NCBI GenBank assembly: GCA_963695375.1
Contig: OY968767.1
Span: forward strand, 744,001 to 808,000
Length of the DNA stretch: 64,000 nucleotides
Direction: 5' to 3'
From: JACCVL01 sp963695375
Lineage (GTDB): Bacteria > Actinomycetota > Actinomycetes > Propionibacteriales > Nocardioidaceae
Made by a program: the position numbers and the translations under genes. The notes beneath the pieces were generated by a model that was not told the DNA's origin, did no database searches, and saw only the letters and a list, made by a program, of their open reading frames with translations. Shown in pieces: positions 27,264-34,370 of this stretch. Numbering within the stretch: position 1 is the first letter of the stretch; the number at the start of each line of letters is the position of its first letter.

Positions 27264-28139
27264 ATGACTGACCACGACACCGACCCGGACGCCCTCGTCC
27301 GGAGGTTCGCGACCCCCGCGCCCGGACGGCTGCACGTGCGGGCCGGGGCCGGCCGCGTCCAGATCGACGCCACCGACACCAGCCAGACCCAGGTGGAGGT
27401 CCGTCCTGGCAGGCCGGATGACGACGCAGCGCGGGATCTGGTCGCCAGGACGGCGGTCGAGGAGCGCGGCGACCAGGTGGTGGTGGTGGTGCCCCGTCGC
27501 GGTGCCGGCTTCCTCCGCCGGAGTCCGGAGCTGGTGATCTCGGTCCAGGTTCCGACCGGTTCGAGCGTGGAGGTGGCGACCGAGTCCGCCGACGTGCGGA
27601 TCTCCGGCACGCTGGATCGGGTGACCAGCCGGACCGGTTCCGGCGACCTGGTCGTGCAGCACGCCGGCGAGGCGCAGGTCCAGACCGGCTCCGGCGACAC
27701 CGACCTCGACCACGTGGACGGGGCGGTCCGGGTGCAGACCGGTTCGGGGGACCTGGTCGCCCGGTCGGTCGGGGGCGGTTGCACGGTGGACAGCGGGTCC
27801 GGCGACGTTCGGGTGCTGCACGTGTCGGGGACGCTGCAGGCGAACACCGGCTCCGGCGACGTCAGCGTCGACGACGCCGAGGACGACGTCGCGGTCAACA
27901 CCGCCTCTGGCGACCCGATCATCGGCCGGGTGCACCGGGGCGACATCCGGATCAACTCGGCCTCCGGCGACATCTCCGTCGGTGTTGCCGACGGCACCCC
28001 CGTGTGGCTCGACGTCACCAGCCTGACCGGCAGCGTGCACTCCGCCCTCGCCGGTGGTGACCCGCCGGAGGAGGGCGAGGACTCGGTCGCCCTGCGCGTG
28101 AACACGGTGTCCGGCGACGTCTCGCTGTCCCGGGCCTGA
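27264..28139 (+). CDS. DUF4097 beta-strand repeat protein
   Basis: A 291-residue protein built of repeated short beta strands, typical of DUF4097 (bactofilin-like or adhesin-like beta-helix). TGSGD-type units recur about every 15-20 residues from ~110 to ~255 (RTGSGDLVVQH, QTGSGDTDLDH, QTGSGDLVARS, DSGSGDVRVLH, NTGSGDVSVDD, NSASGDISVGV). No signal peptide or TM helix is visible, so it may be cytoplasmic. ATG 27264 follows GAGAGG. Function unknown. A 53-residue gene follows after 26 bp, probably in the same transcript. Confidence 0.8.
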   Translation: MTDHDTDPDALVRRFATPAPGRLHVRAGAGRVQIDATDTSQTQVEVRPGRPDDDAARDLVARTAVEERGDQVVVVVPRRGAGFLRRSPELVISVQVPTGSSVEVATESADVRISGTLDRVTSRTGSGDLVVQHAGEAQVQTGSGDTDLDHVDGAVRVQTGSGDLVARSVGGGCTVDSGSGDVRVLHVSGTLQANTGSGDVSVDDAEDDVAVNTASGDPIIGRVHRGDIRINSASGDISVGVADGTPVWLDVTSLTGSVHSALAGGDPPEEGEDSVALRVNTVSGDVSLSRA

Positions 28140-28165
28140 CCCCTCGACTTCAGGAAGGACCACTC

Positions 28166-28327
28166 ATGGACGAGCTCACGAACTACGCCATCCGACAGCA
28201 GCAGCTCGAGGCCGGCCGGCCCGCTCGCCGGCACCACGTCCCGCTGGCTGCGCCACCACATCCCACCCGCCGGCGGGCCGCCCGCCGGCTCCGCCGGATC
28301 GCCGACGCGCTCGACGGCGAAAGCTGA
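28166..28327 (+). CDS. Small basic protein
   Basis: A 53-residue frame starting MDELTNYAIRQQQLEAGRP and ending RRLRRIADALDGES. AGGAAGG sits eight bases before the ATG, and it follows the DUF4097 gene by 26 bp, so it is probably translated. The middle is rich in Arg, Pro and His. Function unknown; the co-transcription with DUF4097 is the only clue. Confidence 0.6.
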   Translation: MDELTNYAIRQQQLEAGRPARRHHVPLAAPPHPTRRRAARRLRRIADALDGES

Positions 28328-28341
28328 CCGGCGACCGCGCC

Positions 28342-28917
28342 TCAGGTGCGGGTGCGGTGGAAGTTCGCGTACGACCGGGACGGGGTCGGTCCCCGCTGGT
28401 TCTGGTAGCGCGACCCGTACACCGACGAGCCGTACGGGTGCTCGCTCGGCGAGCTCAGCCGGAAGAAGCAGAGCTGTCCGATCTTCATCCCCGGCCACAG
28501 CTTGATCGGCAGCGTGGCGACGTTGCTGAGCTCGAGCGTCACGTGACCGGAGAAGCCGGGGTCGATGAAGCCGGCCGTGGCATGGGTCAGCAGCCCGAGG
28601 CGGCCGAGGCTGCTCTTGCCTTCCACCCGGGCGGCGATGTCGTCCGGCAGCGTGACCTGCTCGAAGGTCGAGCCGAGCACGAACTCGCCGGGGTGCAGGA
28701 TGAACGGCTCGTCGGTGAGCGGCTCCACCTCGCGGGTCAGCTCGGGCTGCTCCTCGGCGGGGTCGATGTGCGGATAGCGGTGGTTCTCGAAGACGCGGAA
28801 GGTCCGGTCCATCCGCATGTCCACGCTGGACGGCTGCACCATCCGCGGCTCGAACGGGTCCAGGACGACGCGACCGGACTCGATCTCGGCCTTGATGTCC
28901 CGGTCGGAGAGCAGCAC
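28342..28917 (-). CDS. dcd: dCTP deaminase (possibly bifunctional dCTP deaminase/dUTPase)
   Basis: A 191-residue trimeric nucleotide hydrolase. MLLSDRDIKAEIESG, VQPSSVDMRMDRTFRVF, RVEGKSSLGRLGLLTHATAG and FIDPGFSGHVTLELSN are the family motifs; the Glu and Ser/Arg of the catalytic strand are present. It supplies dUTP or dUMP for thymidylate synthesis. The M. tuberculosis enzyme of this type performs both deamination and diphosphohydrolysis; whether this one does is inference. It is divergent from the tRNA-Gly gene and convergent with the 53-residue gene. Confidence 0.95.
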   Translation of the reverse strand: MLLSDRDIKAEIESGRVVLDPFEPRMVQPSSVDMRMDRTFRVFENHRYPHIDPAEEQPELTREVEPLTDEPFILHPGEFVLGSTFEQVTLPDDIAARVEGKSSLGRLGLLTHATAGFIDPGFSGHVTLELSNVATLPIKLWPGMKIGQLCFFRLSSPSEHPYGSSVYGSRYQNQRGPTPSRSYANFHRTRT

Positions 28918-29018
28918 GGGCGCAACCTAGCGCAGCCGCCGTGGCCACCTCGCCGCCGTCCGCGGCACGCACCGCCCGTAGTATCGTGCCGGTCGCTCGG
29001 GCCGCAGTCCGGCCTCCC

Positions 29019-29089
29019 GCGGGTGTAGTTCAATGGCAGAACATCAGCTTCCCAAGCTGACAGTGCGGGTTCGATTCCCGTCACCCGCT
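29019..29089 (+). tRNA. tRNA-Gly (anticodon CCC)
   Basis: A full cloverleaf: acceptor GCGGGTG/CACCCGC, D-arm GTTC/GAAC, anticodon stem TCAGC/GCTGA with loop TTCCCAA (anticodon CCC), T-arm GCGGG/CCCGT with loop TTCGATT, discriminator T; CCA is not encoded. A TAGTAT -10-like box lies about 40 bases upstream. Its 3' part is the attachment site of the island that follows. Confidence 0.95.
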
Positions 29090-29090
29090 C
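29050..29090. repeat. Attachment site attL, in the tRNA-Gly 3' end
   Basis: The 41 bp from TCCCAAGCTGACAGTGCGGG to the final CCCGCTC are repeated without mismatch at 34371-34411. The tRNA gene remains intact on this side. Confidence 0.88.
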
Positions 29091-29169
29091 TCTGACATAA
29101 CCGCTGGTCGGGCTTGGTGTGGATTCCCGTCACCGCTCTCTGACATAACCGCTGGTCGGGCTTGGTGTG
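29073..29169. repeat. Tandem duplication of the attL-proximal sequence (49 + 48 bp)
   Basis: 29073-29121 and 29122-29169 are the same sequence, starting GATTCCCGTCAC and ending GGGCTTGGTGTG. The second copy lacks one C in the CCC that closes the tRNA acceptor arm. The unit contains the last 17 bases of the tRNA gene plus 32 bases of island. Confidence 0.85.
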
Positions 29170-29200
29170 GAAAGCCGCTCCTGATGGTCTATCGGCGGGG

Positions 29201-29224
29201 CGTTAGCGGCACGTCGTGCTAACG
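29201..29224. promoter_or_regulatory. 24-bp dyad upstream of the island's plus-strand operon
   Basis: CGTTAGC and GCTAACG are perfect 7-bp inverted arms separated by ten bases; a second inverted pair, GGCACG/CGTGCC (29208-29213 and 29223-29228), overlaps. The position 60-80 bp before the excisionase-like gene fits a repressor operator or arm-type recombinase site. Confidence 0.45.
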
Positions 29225-29286
29225 TGCCGAGCCACTGACAGGACCATCGACATGCGCATCAGCCAGACAACCATGCACGCCCCCCG

Positions 29287-29462
29287 ATGAACACCGATCC
29301 GCTGCTGTCTGTCAAGGACGCGGCCGCCTATAGCGGCATGTCGGTTTCCTTCATCCGCAAGCGCATCGCCGATGGTCACCTTCCGCGGTCAAGCTCGGCT
29401 ACGTGCTCCGCGTCCGCCACTCCGCACTCGAGCACTACCTGACGACGGGGGAAGCTGGATGA
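29287..29462 (+). pseudogene. Excisionase-like helix-turn-helix gene, frameshifted
   Basis: The frame from ATG 29287 reads LLSVKDAAAYSGMSVSFIRK then RIADGHLP, an excisionase/MerR-type winged helix. It then turns into a Ser/Thr-rich run ending at TGA 29442. The next frame reads VKLGYVLRVRHSALEHYL and stops at 29460-29462, which is the expected end of such a protein. One missing base near 29385 (in CTTCCGCGG) explains the change. As sequenced the gene is broken; a sequencing error is possible. Excisionases direct the integrase toward excision, consistent with the att-flanked island. Confidence 0.7.
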
Positions 29463-29749
29463 ACGGCGGGGCAGAGCGGCATGCGTCCCCCACCGGCGAT
29501 GCGACACCCGCCGGTCAGCGGATCCACCTGCAGGTCACCCACACCACCGACGGGGTTGCTTCGCTGACGACCGGCTCGCCGCCTTCGCAAGCTGGTTTTG
29601 AAGTCTCCTGCCCCTGGTGCGCATCCCCCGAGGGGGTTCGCCGCTTGATGTGGGCATCTGGGAGACCGCTCGGTCGGGTGCCGTGTCACTACGCGCGCAA
29701 GGAAACCTGGACTCAGGTGGCCGCTCCCGGACCTGGAGAAGGCTCATGA
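29459..29749 (+). CDS. Hypothetical protein of the island
   Basis: A 96-residue frame starting at ATG 29459, which overlaps the TGA that would end the repaired excisionase (ATGA). Its own stop overlaps the next start in the same way. The sequence carries VSCPWCASPEGVRRLM with a CxxC pair and a tryptophan-rich end; no domain is recognised. The two ATGA junctions argue that it is a real, translationally coupled gene of a phage-type operon. Function unknown. Confidence 0.55.
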   Translation: MNGGAERHASPTGDATPAGQRIHLQVTHTTDGVASLTTGSPPSQAGFEVSCPWCASPEGVRRLMWASGRPLGRVPCHYARKETWTQVAAPGPGEGS

Positions 29750-29901
29750 TCGCCTGGACTAAGCTTGCGGTCGATTTCGCGGATGATTCAACCCTGCTGT
29801 CACTTCCACGAGGTGTGCGAGTCCTCTACATCGAGGGCCTCCTGTACAGCAACCGCCAAGGCACGGACGGGTACATACCGGGCCATGTCCTGGGCGTATG
29901 A
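29746..29901 (+). CDS. Phage replication-type protein, N-terminal part
   Basis: 51 residues starting at ATG 29746 after GGAGAAGG: MIAWTKLAVDFADDSTLLSL, then VRVLYIEGLLYSNRQGTDGYIPGHVL. This resembles the N-terminus of small actinophage/satellite replication-organiser proteins. It stops at 29899-29901, overlapping ATG 29898 of the next frame, whose product looks like the rest of the same protein. Either a one-base frameshift split one gene or the halves are coupled by the ATGA overlap. Confidence 0.6.
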   Translation: MIAWTKLAVDFADDSTLLSLPRGVRVLYIEGLLYSNRQGTDGYIPGHVLGV

Positions 29902-30365
29902 CGGACGAACCGACGGTCCTCGATGCCATCCAAGCCCTCGTCGACGTCGGCCTGTGGATCCCCACAGAGGAGGGATGGATCATTCCAGACTTCCTCACCA
30001 ACCAGCTGTCCCAGGACGAGATCACACGACGACGAGAGGCCAGCCGCATCAGCTCAGAGCGGTGTCGCCGCCACAAGGTGGGCGATCACTCGATGTGTCA
30101 ACGCTGCGCTGTCGTGAAACGTCGTCGTGATCAAGCACGTGATTCGTCAGTGAGCACCCACGGAACGAACGATACGAACGACACAGGACGAAGTCCTGAG
30201 TCAGTGAGTAGGAGCGCTACCAAGATGGAGCGCCGAACGGGTTGGGGTCGTTCGCAAGGATCGCTCCATGCATTCGAGCCGGATGAAACCGGACCGTCCT
30301 GCCGTCGGTGCAATCTGCCTCAATCCCACCCGCGACATGGACAGCGAGAGCAACCTGGGGCGTAG
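29898..30365 (+). CDS. Phage replication-type protein, C-terminal part
   Basis: 155 residues starting MTDEPTVLDAIQALVDVGLW, then WIIPDFLTNQLSQDEI and a basic stretch with CxxC-like cysteines (RCRRHKVGDHSMCQRCAVVKRRRD). The tail has another possible zinc motif (SCRRCNLPQSHPRH). The N-terminal part continues the 51-residue frame upstream and resembles phage proteins that are usually one polypeptide. Function is probably DNA replication or its control; this is weakly supported. Confidence 0.6.
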   Translation: MTDEPTVLDAIQALVDVGLWIPTEEGWIIPDFLTNQLSQDEITRRREASRISSERCRRHKVGDHSMCQRCAVVKRRRDQARDSSVSTHGTNDTNDTGRSPESVSRSATKMERRTGWGRSQGSLHAFEPDETGPSCRRCNLPQSHPRHGQREQPGA

Positions 30366-30458
30366 CTGCCGGCCGGGCCTTCACAAACCATGGAGCGGAC
30401 ATGATGCCCGGCCCGGTGACGTGGCGCGCCTACGTCGCGGGTCGTAGCCGGACGTCGT

Positions 30459-31526
30459 CTACGACCCGAGAAACGCCTCCAGGACGCCTGGCTGATCGAG
30501 AACGCCTTCAACGGGGACGCTGGGATATCTGTTCAACTGATGCTCGTTGACGTGCGCCACGTGAGGCGCGATTGCTGGGATCGCCTGGAGGCCGGTCAGC
30601 ATCTGCATAGCGGACGGCGGCCCGAGTCCTGCTGCGCTTGCCAGACCGCCGATGCTAGGCGCGACAGCCGGGCCCTGAGGGCGCAGGTATATCTGGAACA
30701 GGCTGACCTTGGCACCATCGATGGAGTAGTACCAAGACATCCCCGGAGTCTGGCCCACTCCCCACCACGGATGAGAGCCAAACCTCTCTCCGTGCTTCAT
30801 CAGCCGCTCGATCACCGACCGTTGCCCTGGCGCAATCGTAGTGACCGCGTCCTGGAAGCTCTGCGGATCCCACTTGGTGCCGCTGCCCCCGCCACCAGCC
30901 TTTGCCCTAACCAGCGACTCGCCATAGCTCCGGGGAATGAGGATCTCAGTCTCAGCTTCCTTGACGTACTGGAGCTCCAGCCCGAGCACCACAATCTCGT
31001 CGCGAGTTACCGAGTTGAGGTACTCGATGATCCTCTTGAGCTCTTCGGTGATGTCGTCGACTGCCACGACCAGCGTAAAGACCCCAGACTGCAGGTTGGC
31101 AGAGACGAGTTCTCGGAGAGAGTCTGCCTCCCACTCGTCGCCGGTCAGCGCCTTGATCGAGTCCATCAGTGGCCGACCCGACCGCTGCGCCCAGGTGGCG
31201 GCAAACTGGTCGTAGGTCATCTGCCAAAGACCCCCCGCGTATGCCAGCACCTGCCCCACGACTTCGCGACGGATCTCCGGGTTTGCTCTCAACTTGCATT
31301 CGACGATCGTGATTGAGCCGTCCCCACCAACACCAACAATGTCGACGGAGCCGACGCCTGGAATGTAGAACTCGTCGACGGTCGCCAGCCGCTTGCCGGT
31401 TAGCAGGTCCGGTGACTCGGTCACCAGAGTCTGCAGTTCCCGCTCGTTGCTGTATGACATCACTTCAGGCTCACGCCATGTGCCGCTTGGATCCTTGACT
31501 AGGACCGACTGACCGATGGACGGCAA
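30459..31526 (-). CDS. PD-(D/E)XK nuclease family protein (DUF91/NucS-like)
   Basis: A protein of about 355 residues. Near residue 55, GVGSVDIVGVGGDGSITIVECKL gives the D...ExK nuclease core, followed by RREVVGQVLAYAGGLW, the helix that usually carries the supporting Q. The layout recalls NucS/DUF91 endonucleases and predicted restriction-type DNA-binding proteins. The C-terminal half (VIERLMKHGERFGSHPWWGVGQTPGMSWYYSIDG) is not assigned. TTG 31526 keeps the N-terminal SVLVKDPSGTWREPEV strand; ATG 31460 is an alternative. It lies in the island with two other nuclease genes on the same strand. Expected activity is DNA cleavage; target unknown. Confidence 0.75.
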   Translation of the reverse strand: MPSIGQSVLVKDPSGTWREPEVMSYSNERELQTLVTESPDLLTGKRLATVDEFYIPGVGSVDIVGVGGDGSITIVECKLRANPEIRREVVGQVLAYAGGLWQMTYDQFAATWAQRSGRPLMDSIKALTGDEWEADSLRELVSANLQSGVFTLVVAVDDITEELKRIIEYLNSVTRDEIVVLGLELQYVKEAETEILIPRSYGESLVRAKAGGGGSGTKWDPQSFQDAVTTIAPGQRSVIERLMKHGERFGSHPWWGVGQTPGMSWYYSIDGAKVSLFQIYLRPQGPAVAPSIGGLASAAGLGPPSAMQMLTGLQAIPAIAPHVAHVNEHQLNRYPSVPVEGVLDQPGVLEAFLGS

Positions 31527-31767
31527 GACTGCACGTTCGAGACACCGACCGTCAAGGCGCGCCGGACGTCCACGTAGCGAACGTGAGGGGGACCCCCTGA
31601 AGCGAGGCACGGTGTACGCAAGAACAGTCCCGAAAGGCGTATTTCTTGGTTGCGAGAACGAGACTCCCCGAGTATTCCTGATTTTCACAAACCGGCGAGA
31701 ATGCGAATTCTTCTGGGGTGACATACAAGTTAAAATGCGCACCCCACGAAATGAACAGGTCGATTGC
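31527..31767. other. Low-GC intergenic stretch in the island
   Basis: About 240 bp between two minus-strand nuclease genes. From 31620 it is rich in A and T compared with everything around it. An open plus-strand frame exists but shows no protein-like pattern. It probably holds the promoter of the 30459-31526 gene. The base composition supports acquisition from outside. Confidence 0.55.
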
Positions 31768-32991
31768 CTAGGACACGTACATACCGTTTACTGAATCAAT
31801 GAAACCCGGTTTGGAGCGTCGTCGGCAGATCCAGGCGACGTCGACTGTGGCGAGCAGTTCTTGGATGTCCTCGCTCGGCTTGTGCGGTAACAAGACTGCC
31901 ATCGAAGGGTGGGATTCCTGCAGGCGTCGATAGTCAAGCAATTGGCCGATGGCCATACGGATTGATGACCGCGCATCGCTCCCCTTTGCCTCGACGAGCA
32001 AGTTCCGGTCCGGCAAATAGGCGTCGCAGCGCAGCGGCCGGGCACTGCCTGGGACTCGGTACCAGCGAGCGATCACCTTGACGTCCGTTGCCTTCATCCA
32101 GTCGGCATACTCGCAAACCAACGCTTGTTCCGCTCGGTTGCGGGGCCCACCTTCGGTGCCCGCCGCCTCATACGCGGCACCTTCGTTGGTCTCCAGCGGT
32201 CTGTCTTCCCCGGTCGGCCTCGTCACCGCGTCATCGAAGACCGCTGCTGCGGTGCGTATTGCGAGGGCATCCTCGCCGAGCCCCTCGAAGTTCCCATCTA
32301 GGTAGTCCTCAAAGACGGCCAAGTCGACTCCTGAGTAGGACGCTATACCCCTCGGCAGCTGCTCGGCTCCTTTGACCCCACGAGCGCGCTTCGCCGTGCG
32401 CTCTGCAGCTCGCAGGTTGGCCAGTTCCAGAGCTACGCCGTCAATGTTGCGAAAGTCCTCAGGCCGCATCGCCTGGGGGTGCACCGGCAGGGCTTGCAAC
32501 TCAGAACTGAGACCGGCAACGAGCGGACTGGTCTTACCGGGTAGCGAACCGCCGTTCAGGCAGCCGGCTTTGACATACAGCTCCAACGCCAGCACGACCT
32601 CGTCACGGAGCCAGTACAGGTTAGAACTCGTCCCACCCGACGCGCGGACCAGCAGCGGCGTCGACTGCGGGTGCGTCCGAAGAGCAACGTCACCCTCCTC
32701 GAGCAGCCGGACAACATCGCTGCGGAAGCGATGCAGGCGTCGCTGCTCTTCGTCCGACAGCCCCGCCTCCACCGCCCACCAACTAAGAATTCCTCCTGGG
32801 AAGGTGAACCAGCCGTCACCCGCGCCTGGGTCCGTGATCATCGACATCGCGTACTCGTGAGTCGCGTCCGCGATCGCGGACAAGAGGCCGTCGCTGACGT
32901 GTCGGGCACGGATAAACCTGACCTGCTGCTCGTCTCCGCAAACCAGCACCTCATGCAGAAGGTCGCCAATCCCAGCAGAACTTGTAACCAT
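31768..32991 (-). CDS. Restriction-type endonuclease: REase-associated N-terminal domain plus PD-(D/E)XK
   Basis: A 407-residue protein. Residues ~115-195 read NLYWLRDEVVLALELYVKAG, then LSSELQALPVHP and FRNIDGVALELANLRAAE, a domain often found at the N-terminus of actinobacterial HNH/McrA-like endonucleases. The C-terminus has RCDAYLPDRNLLVEAKGSDA (D, then ExK) and RMAIGQLLDYRRL (Q helix), a complete PD-(D/E)XK active site. ATG 32991 is preferred; GTG 33084 would add 31 unstructured residues. Combining these two parts suggests a modification-sensing restriction enzyme without a methylase. No methyltransferase gene is near. Confidence 0.75.
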   Translation of the reverse strand: MVTSSAGIGDLLHEVLVCGDEQQVRFIRARHVSDGLLSAIADATHEYAMSMITDPGAGDGWFTFPGGILSWWAVEAGLSDEEQRRLHRFRSDVVRLLEEGDVALRTHPQSTPLLVRASGGTSSNLYWLRDEVVLALELYVKAGCLNGGSLPGKTSPLVAGLSSELQALPVHPQAMRPEDFRNIDGVALELANLRAAERTAKRARGVKGAEQLPRGIASYSGVDLAVFEDYLDGNFEGLGEDALAIRTAAAVFDDAVTRPTGEDRPLETNEGAAYEAAGTEGGPRNRAEQALVCEYADWMKATDVKVIARWYRVPGSARPLRCDAYLPDRNLLVEAKGSDARSSIRMAIGQLLDYRRLQESHPSMAVLLPHKPSEDIQELLATVDVAWICRRRSKPGFIDSVNGMYVS

Positions 32992-33113
32992 GTCGCACAC
33001 AATTCCACATGAAACGGGCACCTGGGCATTCGGCAGCCACTCGGCTCGCACAGCGGTCCCCGCCGGGGCGGCATGTTGTGCCATGAGCCGGACCGGAGAG
33101 AGGCCGACGGCCC

Positions 33114-33686
33114 CTACATCAGGGATCCTGCGTGTCTCAGCGGCCAGCCACCGGGTTCTCCCATTTCCAGTGGAGCAGGCTCGGCAAGGGGAGGTTCGGT
33201 AGGTGAGCCAAGTTCTGCTCTGCTGACGCCCAGATCGTGGAGTGACTCAGTGGGGCGGGCTACCCACTCATTCGACTTCGGGTCCACCCGGATGCGCCCG
33301 CGGTCGAAGAGCACGTGGTGGTTGGGGCACAAGGGGAGAGCGTTCCACCACTCGTCGGGGCCGCCCTTTGCCCAATCCTTCAGGTGCGCAGCGGTGAAGA
33401 AGCCTGGATCAAATCCGCAGGCTGCGCACGCTGTTCCATACGCCTCTGCCACGTCGCGGCGAAACTGGACCGTCGTGAGCCGCCTACGGAAGGACCCTTC
33501 ACTCGCATTCGGCGTCACGGTGGTTACAGGTGCAGCGGGGAAGGCGAGATGTCTGCGATGAGCCAGGCTGGTGGGGCCAGGCTGGGCGCTCAGCCAGTCC
33601 AACAACTCCTCGATCCCTGGTCTCAGAAACTTTGACGCCCACATCTGGCCGGGCCGGACAGCGAGGTCGGGATCGTCTTCATGCAC
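33114..33686 (-). CDS. HNH endonuclease
   Basis: A 190-residue frame whose core is CAACGFDPGFFTAAHLKDWA, GGPDEWWNALPLCPNHHVLFDRG: CxxC, AH, N and HH form the HNH beta-beta-alpha metal fold of restriction-like nucleases. FRRDVAEAYGTACAACGF is the usual lead-in. The first ~60 residues are not assigned and the GTG start at 33686 is uncertain. ATG 33645 (MWASKFLRPGIEELLDWL) is another option. It is the first of three same-strand nuclease genes in the island and its stop is 122 bp before the next start. Confidence 0.75.
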   Translation of the reverse strand: MHEDDPDLAVRPGQMWASKFLRPGIEELLDWLSAQPGPTSLAHRRHLAFPAAPVTTVTPNASEGSFRRRLTTVQFRRDVAEAYGTACAACGFDPGFFTAAHLKDWAKGGPDEWWNALPLCPNHHVLFDRGRIRVDPKSNEWVARPTESLHDLGVSRAELGSPTEPPLAEPAPLEMGEPGGWPLRHAGSLM

Positions 33687-33855
33687 TCTCGCAAGCAGTA
33701 CGCAACAGTTTCAGGCAGCCGTGGCAGTTCCTTAGGGGATTCGATCCCGAGCAAGCGGCGCGCCGTGACGAGAAACCCACCGCCCGCCGCCCCTGGTCCC
33801 CAAATTCGACGACAAGGTGGTCAAGTAGCTCTTGATCGACGGGGACGAGGCTCAC
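33623..33855 (-). pseudogene. Truncated, frameshifted gene fragment before the HNH gene
   Basis: From GTG 33855 the frame reads VSLVPVDQELLDHLVVEFGD and then loses coherence. The next frame continues FLVTARRLLGIESPKELPRL, PETVAYCLRECMKTIPTSL and stops at 33623-33625. One missing base near 33772 restores a single peptide. The pattern resembles the N-terminal part of larger actinobacterial proteins found near defence-type genes, so this looks like a remnant cut off by recombination. It overlaps the 5' end of the HNH frame. Confidence 0.5.
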
Positions 33856-33859
33856 ACCA

Positions 33860-34259
33860 CTATTGTGTCGCGGGTAACCAGCCGCGTACCCAGTTTTGCA
33901 CCCAATACTCCACATCTCTGCCGGTGCAGCGCTGCCGTACGCAGTCGCCCACCTGCACGCGTAGCCCTCCCACCTCCTCGTTCAGAGAAGCCGATGGGCG
34001 GCCACTCGTGTGAGGGTGAACCCCGATAATCGGCTTCGTCCCGATGTCGCGGGGCCAATCATCGCCGCGGGTGACGTCCAGGGCTCCTAGGGCGCTCAGC
34101 GCCCGGCCGAGGCGTGCTCGCTGAGCCAGGTGTCCAGCGCGACATTGGCTCGCCCAACCAACGCACCTGTGGCCCCGCACTCAACCGGCAAGCTACCTCG
34201 GCATCGTTGGGAAGGGTCACAATCCGCGACACCCGAACAGTGTCCGGCCGCTGAACCAC
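33860..34259 (-). pseudogene. Decayed ORF at the right end of the island
   Basis: Three minus-strand frames join in order into a protein-like string: VRVSRIVTLPNDAEVACRLS, then LVGRANVALDTWLSEHASAG, then GALDVTRGDDWPRDIGTKPI and further to RDVEYWVQNWVRGWLPATQ at 33860. At least two frameshifts separate them. No family is recognised. It fits a degenerate island gene, but the reading is subjective and chance open frames are common in such DNA. Confidence 0.35.
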
Positions 34260-34370
34260 GTGCCCTACGTGCCCTCAGCAGAAACCAGACCGGAAAGGCT
34301 GGCACACACCAGAGCACGCACGGCTACGTTGCAGGTAGAGGAGAAGCAGGATGGAGTGAAGGGGAGGGAA

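Noticed and set aside
30366..30540. Remnant of an integrase after the replication-type gene
   Set aside because: A 50-codon plus-strand frame with Arg/Ser/Thr-rich sequence is open, but it has no recombinase catalytic motif and overlaps the end of the nuclease gene.
31516..31794. Plus-strand 92-codon frame in the low-GC part of the island
   Set aside because: Overlaps the starts or ends of both flanking nuclease genes and shows no protein-like pattern or ribosome binding site.
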